Assembly: GCA_963785565.1 (NCBI GenBank)
Contig: CAWAVV010000005.1
Coordinates: 62,001-126,000, forward strand
Length of the DNA: 64,000 bases
Origin: AP-15 sp963785565
Lineage (GTDB): Bacteria > Pseudomonadota > Alphaproteobacteria > ATCC43930 > CGMCC-115725
Direction: 5' to 3'
The translations under genes and the position numbers were made by a program. How positions within the stretch are numbered: the first letter of the stretch is position 1; each line of letters starts with the position of its first letter. Positions 39,309 through 48,682 of this stretch are shown in pieces. The notes beneath the pieces are model-generated. The model saw only the letters and a program-made list of their open reading frames with translations. It ran no database searches and was not told the DNA's origin.

Positions 39309-40604
39309 CTATTCGCCGAAGACGCGGCGGAAAATTGTGTCGACATGCTTAAAATGATATCCGGTGTCGAACAGGCCGTCGATCGTCTGCGGGTCGAGAA
39401 AGTGGCCAATTTCCGGATCGCGCTTCAACAAATCGGCGAAGCGACCCTCGCCGTGCCAGGCGGCCATCGCGTGGCGCTGAACGGCGGCGTAGGCGTCCTC
39501 GCGGCTCATCCCGGCCTGGGTCAGCGCCAGCAGCACGCGCTGGGAGTCGACAAGGCCACCTAGAGATTCGAGGTTCTCGCGCATCCGTTCGGGATAGATC
39601 ACCAGCCGGTCGATCAGCCCGGTCAGCCGCGCCAGCGCGAAATCGAGCGCCACGGTCGCGTCGGGAGCGATGACCCGCTCGACCGAGGAATGGGAAATAT
39701 CGCGCTCGTGCCACAACGCGACATTTTCGAGCGCGGGGATCACCGTCGAGCGGATCAGCCGAGAGAGCCCGGTCAGATTCTCGGCGAGCACCGGGTTGCG
39801 TTTGTGCGGCATAGCCGAGGAGCCCTTTTGCCCGGGCGCGAAATACTCCTCGGCCTCGCGCAATTCGGTGCGCTGAAGATGGCGAATCTCGGTAGCTAGC
39901 CGTTCGACCCCGGCGGCGATCAGCGCCAGGGTCATGAAATACTGCGCGTGCCGGTCGCGCGGGATCACCTGGGTCGAAATCGGCTCGGGTTCGAGCCCCA
40001 TCTGTTTGGCGACATGCGCCTCGACGGCCGGATCGATATTGGCGAAGGTCCCGACCGCCCCCGAGATCGCGCAGGTCGCCACCTCCTTGCGCGCGGCGAG
40101 GAGCCGATCACGATTTCGGGCGAATTCGGCATAGTGTCCGGCGAGCTTGAGGCCAAAGGTCGTCGGCTCGGCGTGGATGCCATGGCTGCGTCCGACCGTC
40201 GGCGTGTATTTGTGCTCGAAGGCGCGCCGCTGCAGCGCCGCCAACAGTCCGTCGAGATCGGCGAGGAGCAGGTCCGCCGCCTCTTTCAGCTGCACCGCAA
40301 AGCAGGTGTCGAGCACATCGCTCGAGGTCATCCCCTGATGAACAAAGCGGGCCTCGGGACCGATGTGCTCGGCCAGGTTGGTCAGAAAGGCGATCGTCTC
40401 GTGATGAACCTCGCGCTCGATCTCGCGGATGCGATCGACCTCGAAGGCGCCGCGTTCGCGAACCGCCTTCGCCACGCCCTCCGGGATGACGCCGAGCTGT
40501 TCCTGCGCCTCGCAGGCGTAGATCTCGATATCGAGCTGGATGCGAAAATAGTTATCGGGCGCCCAGATCCGAGTCATCTCCGAACGGCTATAGCGGGGGA
40601 TCAC
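39309..40604 (-). CDS. purB: Adenylosuccinate lyase
   Basis: A 431-residue fumarase-superfamily lyase acting twice in purine synthesis (SAICAR to AICAR, adenylosuccinate to AMP). Blocks include IPRYSRSEMTRIWAPDNYFR, HHETIAFLTNLAEHIGP, VHQGMTSSDVLDTCFA, TVGRSHGIHAEPTTFGLKLA, and the signature loop GSSAMPHKRNPVLAENL with catalytic Ser. The start is GTG 40604, overlapping the stop of a truncated GNAT gene. It is intact, lies apart from the purSQL cluster and on the same strand. Confidence 0.96.
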   Translation of the reverse strand: MIPRYSRSEMTRIWAPDNYFRIQLDIEIYACEAQEQLGVIPEGVAKAVRERGAFEVDRIREIEREVHHETIAFLTNLAEHIGPEARFVHQGMTSSDVLDTCFAVQLKEAADLLLADLDGLLAALQRRAFEHKYTPTVGRSHGIHAEPTTFGLKLAGHYAEFARNRDRLLAARKEVATCAISGAVGTFANIDPAVEAHVAKQMGLEPEPISTQVIPRDRHAQYFMTLALIAAGVERLATEIRHLQRTELREAEEYFAPGQKGSSAMPHKRNPVLAENLTGLSRLIRSTVIPALENVALWHERDISHSSVERVIAPDATVALDFALARLTGLIDRLVIYPERMRENLESLGGLVDSQRVLLALTQAGMSREDAYAAVQRHAMAAWHGEGRFADLLKRDPEIGHFLDPQTIDGLFDTGYHFKHVDTIFRRVFGE

Positions 40605-40795
40605 GACCGGGCTGCCTCGTCCGGCAAAAGCGATTTCGCCATCAACACCTCATCGCAATAACGCCCATCTTGCTTCAGAGAATTCCTCTCCATCCCATAC
40701 TCGATGAAGCCGAGGCTGTCATATAGGCGCCGCACCGGCTTATTGCCGCTGACTACGGTTAGGGAAGCTTTGCAAAAGCCTATGGGTCGGGCGAT
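40601..40795 (-). pseudogene. GNAT acetyltransferase C-terminal fragment
   Basis: The last 60 or so residues read GFCKASLTVVSGNKPVRRLY, then DSLGFIEYGMERNSLKQD, the usual end of an N-acetyltransferase (NxxxxxLYxxLGF acceptor-side motif). Upstream of about 40795 the homology stops and IS-like sequence begins, so the N-terminal acetyl-CoA-binding part is missing. Its stop overlaps the purB GTG, suggesting it was once the upstream gene of that operon. Confidence 0.55.
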
Positions 40796-40840
40796 CATGA
40801 TATAGTGAGCAACGGGGTGGAGCGAGCAAGGTTTGTGGGC

Positions 40841-41000
40841 GATGAGAGAGTTGACGTTGGCGGCGGTGGGGTTTGAGCGATATGCCAAGACGGCCCGGCC
40901 AGCGGCTTTTTGGCCGAGATGGAGCGGGTGGCGCCATGGCCGGGGCTGTGCCGGCTGATCGAGCCCTATCATCATCCTCACCCGCCCGTCGAACCCTTGT
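40841..41000 (+). mobile_element. IS5-family transposase N-terminal remnant
   Basis: From ATG 40841 the sequence reads MRELTLAAVGFERYAKTARP, then after one shift in the TTTTT run AFLAEMERVAPWPGLCRLIEP. This matches the N-terminal block of IS5-type transposases (FERYAKKTRRAxFLxEMxxVVPWxxLxxLIEP). The catalytic domain is absent. Insertion of the element probably removed the 5' part of the GNAT gene. Inverted repeats were not identified. Confidence 0.6.
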
Positions 41001-41219
41001 TCAGACGTTCCTTAACTGGATCAAAACCCCGCACTGGCTCGATGATCGATTACCGTCTCGGCGAGCCATGCCGTTGGTTTGCGGGCGGAACGGGCGGATC
41101 AGTCGGTGAGTAATCCGACGCTGGGTGCAGATGCGATCGAAGGTATGCTCGCCGGAGGGTTTGTCGTGCGGTTTGGTCTCTTTGTCGACGGCGAACTCGG
41201 AGCCGTTGTCGGTCGGCAC
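41001..41219 (-). mobile_element. IS481/IS3-type integrase core fragment
   Basis: On the minus strand, TDNGSEF (the second catalytic Asp block of rve-type integrases), GEHTFDRICTQRRITHRLIR and PFRPQTNGMARRDGN match the IS481 transposase C-terminal half (usually HxFDxICxxxGIxHRLTxPxxPQTNGxVER). The expected ERFN Glu is shifted or lost (ARRDGN). Only about 70 codons remain and they abut the IS5 remnant, so two elements overlap here. Confidence 0.55.
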
Positions 41220-41299
41220 GGCGCGGCGACGATGTTGTCAGGCGGATGCCACCGCGCTATTAGAGGGAAGTGGAAAGTGAGCCAAGGCCGAAGGGGACG

Positions 41300-41983
41300 A
41301 TGACCATGGCTTTATCCAGCTGGCGGACACCGGTTCCGCGACCGGATGGGCGGGGGCTCGGCACATTGTTGACTCGCCGCCTGATGCTGTTTTTGTTGCC
41401 GGTGGCGCTTGCGGCGAGCCCGGCGATGGCGGCGCCGCCGCCCAATGATTCCGGCGCTCAGGCGACCGCCTTCATGAATGAATTGTGGAACCACGCCCTC
41501 GAGCTGCTTAATAACAAAACCCCGATCGCCCAAAGGCAAGCCCAGTTTCGCGCATTGTTTCATAACGATTTTGACAGCCCCGGCATCGCGCGATTTGTTC
41601 TCGGGCGCTATTGGCGCACCGCGAGCGCGGAGGAGCAGAAAGAGTTCCTCAAGCTGTTCGAGGACTATGTCGTCTTTGTCTATACCGCGCGGCTCTCCGA
41701 TTTCGGCGGGGAGCAGTTCAAGATCAGCGGCAGCCGGCCCGATGCGGATGCGGTGATCGTCTCGACCGACGTGATCACGCCCGGGGCGCCGCAACCGCTC
41801 AAGATCGACTGGCGGCTCGTCAACGACGCCGGCGCCTACAAGATCAGCGATGTCATCGTCGAGGGGGTCAGCATGGCGGTGACCCAGCGCTCCGAATTCG
41901 CCTCGGTGATCCAGCGCCATGGCGGCCAGATCCAGGGACTGATCGACCTGATGCGGCAAAAGACCGCGAGCGCCGCGCAATAG
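41300..41983 (+). CDS. mlaC: MlaC-family phospholipid-binding ABC transporter protein
   Basis: A 227-residue exported protein of the MlaC/Ttg2D family, a periplasmic carrier that moves phospholipids between outer and inner membranes for outer-membrane asymmetry. A signal peptide (MLFLLPVALAASPAMA) ends before APPPNDSGAQ. The family core includes RFVLGRYWRTASAEEQKEFL, KLFEDYVVFVYTARL, PLKIDWRLVNDAGAYKISDV and VEGVSMAVTQRSEF. ATG 41300 follows AAGGGGACG, a good ribosome site. The rest of the mla operon is not in the window; IS debris lies directly upstream. Confidence 0.87.
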   Translation: MTMALSSWRTPVPRPDGRGLGTLLTRRLMLFLLPVALAASPAMAAPPPNDSGAQATAFMNELWNHALELLNNKTPIAQRQAQFRALFHNDFDSPGIARFVLGRYWRTASAEEQKEFLKLFEDYVVFVYTARLSDFGGEQFKISGSRPDADAVIVSTDVITPGAPQPLKIDWRLVNDAGAYKISDVIVEGVSMAVTQRSEFASVIQRHGGQIQGLIDLMRQKTASAAQ

Positions 41984-41999
41984 CCGTGCGTCCCGGCTC

Positions 42000-43031
42000 C
42001 TATTCCGCCATCATTCTCAGCATGTTGAGAGCATTTCCGCAGTAGATTTTTGCGGACTCCTCCTCGCCGAGGGCAAGGCCGTCGATCGCGGCGATGGTGT
42101 CGCGGACGAACATCGGGCCGCCTTCGGGGTCGAACGGGCAGTCGGTGGCGAACAGCACGCGATCGGCGCCGAAAAAATCGAGGCCGCAGCGGATCGCCGA
42201 ACCCGCGCCGCCAACCGCCGTGTCGTTATAGAACAGACGGAAATAATCTATCGGACGCCGGCCCTTCGCCGTCATCGCGGCCAAGATCGGGGTATAATCC
42301 TCATCCGAGGTGCGGCTGCCGAGCTGGTCCCATAGCGGTCCGACGCGGCCCTCGAAATAAGGGATCATCGCGCCCAGGTGGTGGGTGACGAGGCGCAGCT
42401 CGGGCAGCCGGTCGAACATGCCGGAAAACACGATGCGCGCCATCGCCACACTGGTCTCGTAGGGCCAGCCGAGAACCTGCCAGATTTCGTATTTCGACTT
42501 CGGTTCGCCGCGATAATCGGCAAACCGCGCGTCGCGCGCCGGATGCATCCAAACCGCGAGATGATGCCGGGTCGTGGCGTGCTCGAAGATCGGGAAAAAT
42601 TCGGGATCGTCGAGCGGCCGGCCGTCGACATTGGTAAAGATCTGGATGCCGCGGGCGCCCGCGGCGACGGCGCGGTCGATTTCCGCGAGCGAGGCTTCGA
42701 TATTGTTGAGCGGCAGGGACGCCACCCAGGCGGGAAACTTGTCCGGGCGGGCGGCGCAGATCCTCTGCAGCTCGTCATTGGCCAGGCGGGCGAGGGCCGG
42801 CGAGTCGCCGGGGCCGGCGATGGTTTCGAGCGGCGGATTCGACAGGGTCAGCACCTGCTGATAGCCCGGCCATTCCTCCATCATCCGGATGCGGGCCTCG
42901 ATGTCGTGGAGCATCGGGATGCTCGTCACCCGCGTGACCATGTCGCCCTTGCCGGGCGCCAATTCGCGCATATGGTCGGCGACGGCGCGCGGCATGACGT
43001 GGTTGTAAATGTCGATCTTGCGTCCGCTCAT
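42000..43031 (-). CDS. Amidohydrolase-2 family metal-dependent hydrolase/decarboxylase
   Basis: A 343-residue amidohydrolase of the ACMSD/gamma-resorcylate decarboxylase group (Amidohydro_2). It starts MSGRKIDIYNHVMP with the metal-binding HxM-type start of this subgroup. IQIFTNVDGRPLDDPEFFPI, HHLAVWMHPARDA, LRLVTHHLGAMIPYFEGRV, and VLFATDCPFDPEGGP with the conserved Asp follow. The open frame upstream of ATG 43031 (to 43196) has no homology. Likely a ring-cleavage or decarboxylation enzyme of aromatic catabolism (inference). It is divergent from the PAP2 gene. Confidence 0.85.
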   Translation of the reverse strand: MSGRKIDIYNHVMPRAVADHMRELAPGKGDMVTRVTSIPMLHDIEARIRMMEEWPGYQQVLTLSNPPLETIAGPGDSPALARLANDELQRICAARPDKFPAWVASLPLNNIEASLAEIDRAVAAGARGIQIFTNVDGRPLDDPEFFPIFEHATTRHHLAVWMHPARDARFADYRGEPKSKYEIWQVLGWPYETSVAMARIVFSGMFDRLPELRLVTHHLGAMIPYFEGRVGPLWDQLGSRTSDEDYTPILAAMTAKGRRPIDYFRLFYNDTAVGGAGSAIRCGLDFFGADRVLFATDCPFDPEGGPMFVRDTIAAIDGLALGEEESAKIYCGNALNMLRMMAE

Positions 43032-43241
43032 GCGAATCTCCGGGAAAGCGGCGCCCGTCACGCCGTGTTTGCTCCGTGCTCCGACCCACTCGCAAATGGC
43101 TTTGATGCCGAGCCGGCCGCCCGCCGGTTCGGCGTAATCGCCGCCTGCTCCTGAGGCGGATCGCGCGTAGGGAAACCTCTTTGCACCCGCATTCAAGGAT
43201 TTTCAATCGGATCAGGCCAAGGATCCGCCGCGAGGCAGGGC

Positions 43242-44096
43242 ATGCGGCGACAGGCTTTGGTCATATGGACGGCGGTGACCTTGTTATCGGTCATCGATCT
43301 AGTGCTGTGCCACCGCCTCGGATTGCGGTTCCACGATTGGTCGCGGCTCGCGCTGGCCGGTGGGGTCACCGCCGGGATTGCGCTGTTCTATCAGATCTCC
43401 GGGCGAAGCACGCGCCTGGCGCAGGCGGCCCATTGGGCGTTGCTGTGGCTGATCTTTGTCAACGCCGGCACGGTATTTATATACATAGCCGCGGCCTGCG
43501 GCGGGCGCGCCTACGACGCCACCTTGGCCGCGATCGACGCCGCCCTCGGCTTCGACTGGCCCGGGTGGTACGATTTTCTCGCGCCGCATCGCAACCTGCG
43601 CTTCGTTCTTTGGCTTGCCTATCTGAGCCTGTTCCCACAGATCCTGATCTCGATATTCTGGTTTTCTTGGCGTGACTTCGATTATTACAATTACGAGCTA
43701 TTGCTCAACAATATCGTCAGCTTATTGATCACGACGGCCATCTTCCTGTTGTTTCCAGCGATCGGTCATCAAGAGACCCCGCGCGGGCTCGATCTCCCGG
43801 TTCTACTGGCGTTGCGCGGCGGCGGGCCATGGTCGTTCGACCTGTCGCAGCTGCAAGGGCTGATCTCCTTCCCGTCCTACCGCACCGTGCTCGCCGTGTT
43901 GCTGACCTACGCCCATCGCCGGTCCCGGCTCTGTTCCATTGCGCTCGTCAACGGCATCATGCTGTTTTCGATCCCGACCGTCGGCCAGCACTACCTGGTC
44001 GATATCATCGCCGGCGCTGCCGTGGCGCTGCTGGCGATCTCGGCGACCGCGGCAGTCCACCGTCCGCGGGCGGTCGCGCCGGCCACGGCCATCTGA
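43242..44096 (+). CDS. PAP2-superfamily membrane phosphatase (Aur1/Ipt1 type)
   Basis: A 284-residue membrane protein with about six helices. The PAP2 catalytic motifs are SFPSYRTVLAVLLTYAHRR (motif 2, with the His of the usual SFPSxH replaced by Arg or shifted) and IPTVGQHYLVDIIAGAAVAL (motif 3, His and Asp present). Related enzymes move phospho-groups or phosphoinositol units on lipids. Candidate roles are undecaprenyl pyrophosphate or lipid A phosphate metabolism, but the substrate cannot be told. It stands alone before mutL. Confidence 0.75.
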   Translation: MRRQALVIWTAVTLLSVIDLVLCHRLGLRFHDWSRLALAGGVTAGIALFYQISGRSTRLAQAAHWALLWLIFVNAGTVFIYIAAACGGRAYDATLAAIDAALGFDWPGWYDFLAPHRNLRFVLWLAYLSLFPQILISIFWFSWRDFDYYNYELLLNNIVSLLITTAIFLLFPAIGHQETPRGLDLPVLLALRGGGPWSFDLSQLQGLISFPSYRTVLAVLLTYAHRRSRLCSIALVNGIMLFSIPTVGQHYLVDIIAGAAVALLAISATAAVHRPRAVAPATAI

Positions 44097-44165
44097 GCCC
44101 TGGCCCGCGACGTTGGCGATCAAACTTCCGTCGTGCGCGAGGCGACGATCGGCTAGATTGCGGCG

Positions 44166-45935
44166 ATGACGATCCGCCTGCTGCCCCCGGTCCTGGTCAA
44201 TCGCATCGCCGCCGGCGAGGTCGTCGAACGTCCGGCGGCGGCGGTCAAGGAACTGGTCGAGAACGCGATCGACGCCGCCGCGCGCCAGATCGCGGTGACG
44301 CTCCACGACGGCGGGCAGGGCTTGATCGCGGTCGCCGATGACGGCGCCGGCATGACTGCCGACGAACTGAGCTTGGCGGTCGAACGGCATTGCACCTCGA
44401 AATTGCCGGACGACGATCTCCTCCATATTTCAGCCTTGGGCTTTCGCGGCGAAGCCTTGCCGTCGATCGGCGCGGTCAGCCGCATGCGCATTGTGTCGCG
44501 CACGCCGGAAGCAGCAAACGCCTGGACGATCACCGTCGAGGCCGGCCTGAAGACCCCGCCGGCGCCGGCGGCGGCGGCGCCGGGAACCCGGGTCGAGGTC
44601 CGCGATCTGTTTTTTGCGACGCCGGCGCGGCTCAAATTCCTGAAGACGCCGCGCACCGAGCGTGAGCTGGCGGTCGACATGGTGCGCCGGTTGGCCATGG
44701 CTTATCCGCAAATTGCCTTCTTGGTAACCGCCGAGGATCAGCGCGTCCTGCTGCGGCTGCCCGCGACCGCCGACCGGCGGAGCCGGCTGGCGGCATTGCT
44801 CGGTCGCGACTTTGCCGAAAATTCGCTGGCGATCGAGGCCGAGCGCGGCGGTTTTCGGTTGTCTGGGCTGGCCGGCCTGCCAACCTTGAACCGGGCCTTG
44901 CCGCGCGACCAGTACCTGACCGTCAACGGCCGGCCGGTGCGCGATAAATTGTTGGTCGGCGCGGTGCGCGGCGCCTATCAGGACGTGTTAGCGCGCGACC
45001 GCCATCCGATCGTGGCGTTGTTTCTCGACGGACCGAACGACGAGATCGACGTCAACGTCCATCCGGCCAAGGCCGAGGTGCGGTTTCGCGATGCCGCCCT
45101 GGTGCGTGGATTGATCGTCGGCGCGCTCAGACACGCGCTCGCCGATGGCGGGTACCGCGCCTCGACGACGGTCGCCGCTACCGCGCTCGGCGCCTTTCGC
45201 CCGGCGGGCACATATCTGGGCGGCAGCGCACCGGCGAGCCCGCCGCGTTTCGCGTTTCCGCCAATCTCACCCACCCTCGCGCTTGCCGAGAGCGCCAACG
45301 CCTTTCTCGCGGCCGATGGGGCGGCGGAGGCGCCGGCCCCCGGTCCCGGCCGGGATGCGCCGCTCGGCGCGGCGCGGGCGCAATTGCACGGCACCTACAT
45401 CCTGGCCGAGACCGCGACCGGGATCGTGCTGGTCGATCAGCACGCCGCGCATGAGCGCCTCGTCCATGAGCGCATCAAGGCGGATCTCACCCGTCACGGG
45501 GTGGCGCGCCAGACCCTGCTGTTGCCCGAGATCGTCGAGCTCGAAGAAGGGGTCGCCGCGCGCCTCGCGGCGCGGGCCCGGGAACTCGCCGAATTCGGTC
45601 TGGTCATCGAAGCGTTCGGACCGGGTGCGGTCATCGTGCGCGAGGTCCCGGCCTTGCTGCCCGGTCTCGATGTCGCCGGCCTGGTGCGCGATCTTGCCGA
45701 CGAACTCGCCGAATGGGGCGACGCGCTGTCCCTGAAGGAGCGGGTCGAGACCGTGTGCGGCACGTTGGCCTGTCATACCAGCGTGCGCGCCGGGCGCCAT
45801 TTGTCGCCGGCGGAGATGGATGCGCTGTTGCGCCAGATGGAGGTGACGCCGAACAGCGGCCAGTGCAATCACGGCCGCCCGACCTATGTAGCCCTCGACC
45901 TCGCCGATATCGAACGGCTGTTCGGCCGCCGTTAA
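44166..45935 (+). CDS. mutL: DNA mismatch repair protein MutL
   Basis: The 589-residue MutL homolog. The GHKL ATPase N-terminus has LVNRIAAGEVVERPAAAVKE, ELVENAIDAAA, DDGAGM, TSKLPDDDLLHISALGFRGE and the transducer region VNGRPVRDKLLVGAVRGAYQ and NVHPAKAEVRF. The C-terminal domain has the endonuclease motif DQHAAHERLVHE and the zinc-site CNHGRPT, so this is a nicking MutL, as expected in lineages without MutH. Full-length, in one frame, with a normal ATG. It has no co-transcribed partner visible. Confidence 0.95.
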   Translation: MTIRLLPPVLVNRIAAGEVVERPAAAVKELVENAIDAAARQIAVTLHDGGQGLIAVADDGAGMTADELSLAVERHCTSKLPDDDLLHISALGFRGEALPSIGAVSRMRIVSRTPEAANAWTITVEAGLKTPPAPAAAAPGTRVEVRDLFFATPARLKFLKTPRTERELAVDMVRRLAMAYPQIAFLVTAEDQRVLLRLPATADRRSRLAALLGRDFAENSLAIEAERGGFRLSGLAGLPTLNRALPRDQYLTVNGRPVRDKLLVGAVRGAYQDVLARDRHPIVALFLDGPNDEIDVNVHPAKAEVRFRDAALVRGLIVGALRHALADGGYRASTTVAATALGAFRPAGTYLGGSAPASPPRFAFPPISPTLALAESANAFLAADGAAEAPAPGPGRDAPLGAARAQLHGTYILAETATGIVLVDQHAAHERLVHERIKADLTRHGVARQTLLLPEIVELEEGVAARLAARARELAEFGLVIEAFGPGAVIVREVPALLPGLDVAGLVRDLADELAEWGDALSLKERVETVCGTLACHTSVRAGRHLSPAEMDALLRQMEVTPNSGQCNHGRPTYVALDLADIERLFGRR

Positions 45936-46139
45936 TCCTCAATTCGATACGGAAATCCCGTTGCCTGTACGTCGAGACGTTCTCTTTTGGGACATTGCCA
46001 AAGCGGACACCTCGATTTACCGGCTTTTTTAGCGGGGCTTTGGCCGAAGTTGCGATCGAGCCGCAGGGGTTGGCGGCGGCCAGTGCCGCGTCGGGAGTAA
46101 TGCCGGGACGGGTCATCGTTGTTGCGCGGTTTTTCCTCA

Positions 46140-46270
46140 AGCGGTGCGGTTCGCCAGTTGAGCCAAGCCAGGCGGGTAAAATTGTAAGTGAGGTTGGCGA
46201 AAACGATTTTGGCGCGGGCGCGGACTACGCACCGGGCAAGACACTCGTTACGGCCTTCCGGGTTGCATCA
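46140..46270 (-). mobile_element. IS5-family transposase C-terminal remnant
   Basis: On the minus strand EGRNECLARCVVRARAKIVF, ANLTYNFTRLAWLNWRTA resembles the end of IS5-type transposases (RARTKIxMANLxYNxxRLxWL). Sequence between 45936 and 46140 contains no recognisable gene; it continues the same frame without homology. Only the transposase tail is left. It lies beside the CBS-ppk chimera, and may have helped create that rearrangement (inference). Confidence 0.4.
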
Positions 46271-46830
46271 GCCGCTGCGCACCGAAGGCTGTGTCGGCGG
46301 GGCTCGGCATGTCAGTGGGGGATTTCCAGCCGCTTGGCGAGCTTGGCGCGTCTGTGCAGCGCGCTTCTGAGGCACGGTAAAGCGCATCGATCAGCTCGCG
46401 GTCGACCAGCGCGTTCAGCTTTGCCCAAATCGCCGCCGGCCGGTCGGTATCGGCATGAGCAATCTCGGCCTCGATGCGCTTTCGCTCGAACAGCGCGGCA
46501 ATCTCGGAAGGCGGCGTGTCCTCGGCGACCGTGACAACCTCCGGGGTTATGATTTCGCCGACTTTTTTGCCGTGCGACTTCGCGAACTCCTCGGCCAAGG
46601 TGCCGGCGCCGGTCACCGCCTCCTGCCACCACGGCCGGCGCTTTTTCGGTGCCGATCTCGACACGGCGCATCAGATCGGCCTCGCTCAGAATACCGAGCA
46701 GTCTGCCCTCGCCATCGAGGACGAGAAGAGCGCTGACATCATGTTCCGCCAGAAGCTTGACCGCCTCGGCGACTTCGGTGTCCGGTTGGACGGTCACCAC
46801 CTCGCGCACCATGACATCGACCGCCCGTAT
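46248..46830 (-). pseudogene. CBS-domain protein fused to a polyphosphate kinase fragment, frameshifted
   Basis: Reading leftwards, AVDVMVREVVTVQPDTEVAE, AVKLLAEHDVSALLVLDGEG and LLGILSEADLMRRVEIGTEK form a CBS domain. An extra A in the A-run near 46645 shifts the frame, after which RRPWWQEAVTGAGTLAEEFA and EDTPPSEIAALFERKRI continue the CBS protein. It then passes directly into EAEIAHADTDRPAAIWAKLN and ALVDRELIDALYRASEA, which match the PPK1 C-terminal domain (KMNSLVDPELIDALYEASQAG), and then an unrelated tail. AGGAGG lies five bases before ATA at 46830 where an ATG is expected, so the start codon also appears lost. Confidence 0.6.
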
Positions 46831-46907
46831 GTTCGCCTCCTAAGTCCGATAGCAGGGCGGCGCACAAGGCCGCGCCAGGTCCCCGGCATCAAACCAACTC
46901 CCCGGCA

Positions 46908-48521
46908 TTAGAAAATATGCAGGAACAGAATGTAGAGCCCGCCCGACAGCATCATCGCCATCGGGAGGGTCAACACCCACGCCAGCGCAATATTACCCAG
47001 TGTCGACATCTGCAGGCCGGAGCCGTTGGCGGCCATCGTTCCGGCGACACCCGACGACAACACGTGCGTGGTTGAAACTGGGAGGCCATACATATCGGCG
47101 GCGGCGATGGTGCCCGCGGCGACAAGCTCGGCCGCCGCACCTTGACCATAGGTTAAATGGGTCTTGCCGATTTTTTCGCCGACGGTGACGACGATTTGCT
47201 TCCATCCGACCATGGTGCCGAGACCGAGCGCGATCGCGACCGCAACCTTGACCCATGTCGGAATAAATTTCGTCGCAGAGTCGAGCGACCGCTTGTAGGC
47301 CTTCAACGTCGCGATATCGGCTGTCGACAGATCGGCTTCCTTGTCTTTCATCAGCAGGCGCAACGCTTCATCCGTCAGGTACATGTCGTTGCGGGTGTTG
47401 CCGACGGCCGCGGTTGGAATCTTCGCCAGCGAGCCATATTCCTTTACCTGCTTGGCGATATCCGTGATCAGCACGGCGAGCGAGGGATAGGCGCCCCCGC
47501 TGATATTGTGGTGAGCGACATATTCGGTCACGGCCGGCCGTGGGTTGCCGAGCACATTGTAGCCGGCGGCCTTTTGCTCGATCACCTTTGCTGCAGCGGC
47601 GGAATTCTCAGAGAACTGCACGATCGCGCTGTCCGGCATCGCGCGGTTCAAGGCAAAAGCGGTGGGGACCGTGCCGATCAGGATCAGCATGATCAGCCCC
47701 ATGCCCTTCTGCCCGTCATTCGAGCCGTGCGCGAAGCTGACCGCCGTACAAGTGAAAATCAGGAGACCCCTGATCCACCCCACCGGCGGTTCGTTCGTCT
47801 CCGGCGCCCGATATAATTCGGGCTTCCGGATCAAGACTTTCATAACCAAAAGCAGCAGAGCGGACGCAACGAAGCCGACGACGGGCGAGAACAGCAGCGC
47901 CTTGCCGACCGCCGTCGCCTGTCCCCAGTCGACACCTGAGGTACCGTTCTGGCTGCGCGCCAAGGCATTGGCGACGCCGACGCCGATGATCGACCCGATC
48001 AACGTGTGCGAGCTCGATACTGGCAGGCCCAGATACCAAGTCCCAAGGTTCCAGATGACGGCGGCGATCAGCAATGCGAAAACCATCGCAAAGCCGGCGG
48101 CGCTGCCGACCTGAAGGATTAGTTCGACCGGCAGCAGCGAGATGATGCCGAACGCGACCGCGCCACTCGACAGCAGCACCCCGAGAAAATTGAAAGAGCC
48201 CGACCATACCACTGCGAGCGATGCCGGCATCGCGTGGGTGTAAATCACCGTCGCCACCGCATTCGCGGTGTCGTGGAACCCGTTGACGAATTCAAAGCCG
48301 AGGGCGGTCAACAACGCGACGAACAGCAGCAGATAGGGAAGAAACGTCGTCTTGGCGCCGCTTGCCTCGACGTCGGAATAAAGGCTGTAGGCGACGAAAA
48401 GCACGGCGGCTGCGAGCAGCCCAAGAAAGACGAACGCCGTACTCGGGTGTAACCCACGATCGAGATCCGGACGCGCCGCGCGTGCGCCGGTTTCCGGTGC
48501 CCCTATCGCGGCATCGGTCAT
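46908..48521 (-). CDS. pitA: Inorganic phosphate transporter, Pit family
   Basis: A 537-residue low-affinity phosphate/cation symporter of the Pit family, in the inner membrane with about ten helices. The two repeated signatures are EFVNGFHDTANAVATVIYTH near the N-terminus and AHGSNDGQKGMGLIML in the middle. The C-terminal GQGAAAELVAAGTIAAADMY and VSTTHVLSSGVAGTM complete the family. A large hydrophilic loop (about 290-400) separates the halves. It sits next to a ppk fragment, a possible phosphate-related neighbourhood. No PhoU-like partner gene is visible. Confidence 0.9.
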   Translation of the reverse strand: MTDAAIGAPETGARAARPDLDRGLHPSTAFVFLGLLAAAVLFVAYSLYSDVEASGAKTTFLPYLLLFVALLTALGFEFVNGFHDTANAVATVIYTHAMPASLAVVWSGSFNFLGVLLSSGAVAFGIISLLPVELILQVGSAAGFAMVFALLIAAVIWNLGTWYLGLPVSSSHTLIGSIIGVGVANALARSQNGTSGVDWGQATAVGKALLFSPVVGFVASALLLLVMKVLIRKPELYRAPETNEPPVGWIRGLLIFTCTAVSFAHGSNDGQKGMGLIMLILIGTVPTAFALNRAMPDSAIVQFSENSAAAAKVIEQKAAGYNVLGNPRPAVTEYVAHHNISGGAYPSLAVLITDIAKQVKEYGSLAKIPTAAVGNTRNDMYLTDEALRLLMKDKEADLSTADIATLKAYKRSLDSATKFIPTWVKVAVAIALGLGTMVGWKQIVVTVGEKIGKTHLTYGQGAAAELVAAGTIAAADMYGLPVSTTHVLSSGVAGTMAANGSGLQMSTLGNIALAWVLTLPMAMMLSGGLYILFLHIF

Positions 48522-48682
48522 AACAGACCCCCTTCATGGCGAATGCTCAGCCAAGATCTCCCACTAGTGTGACAGTGTTGTGACAGTAGTCGAACAAAAC
48601 ATGCCTTGACTATTACGCAGCCGCGTGCTGCGAGTGCGACGACTTTCGTGGGGGCGCGGGTGCGGGGAAGCGCGATATTCAG

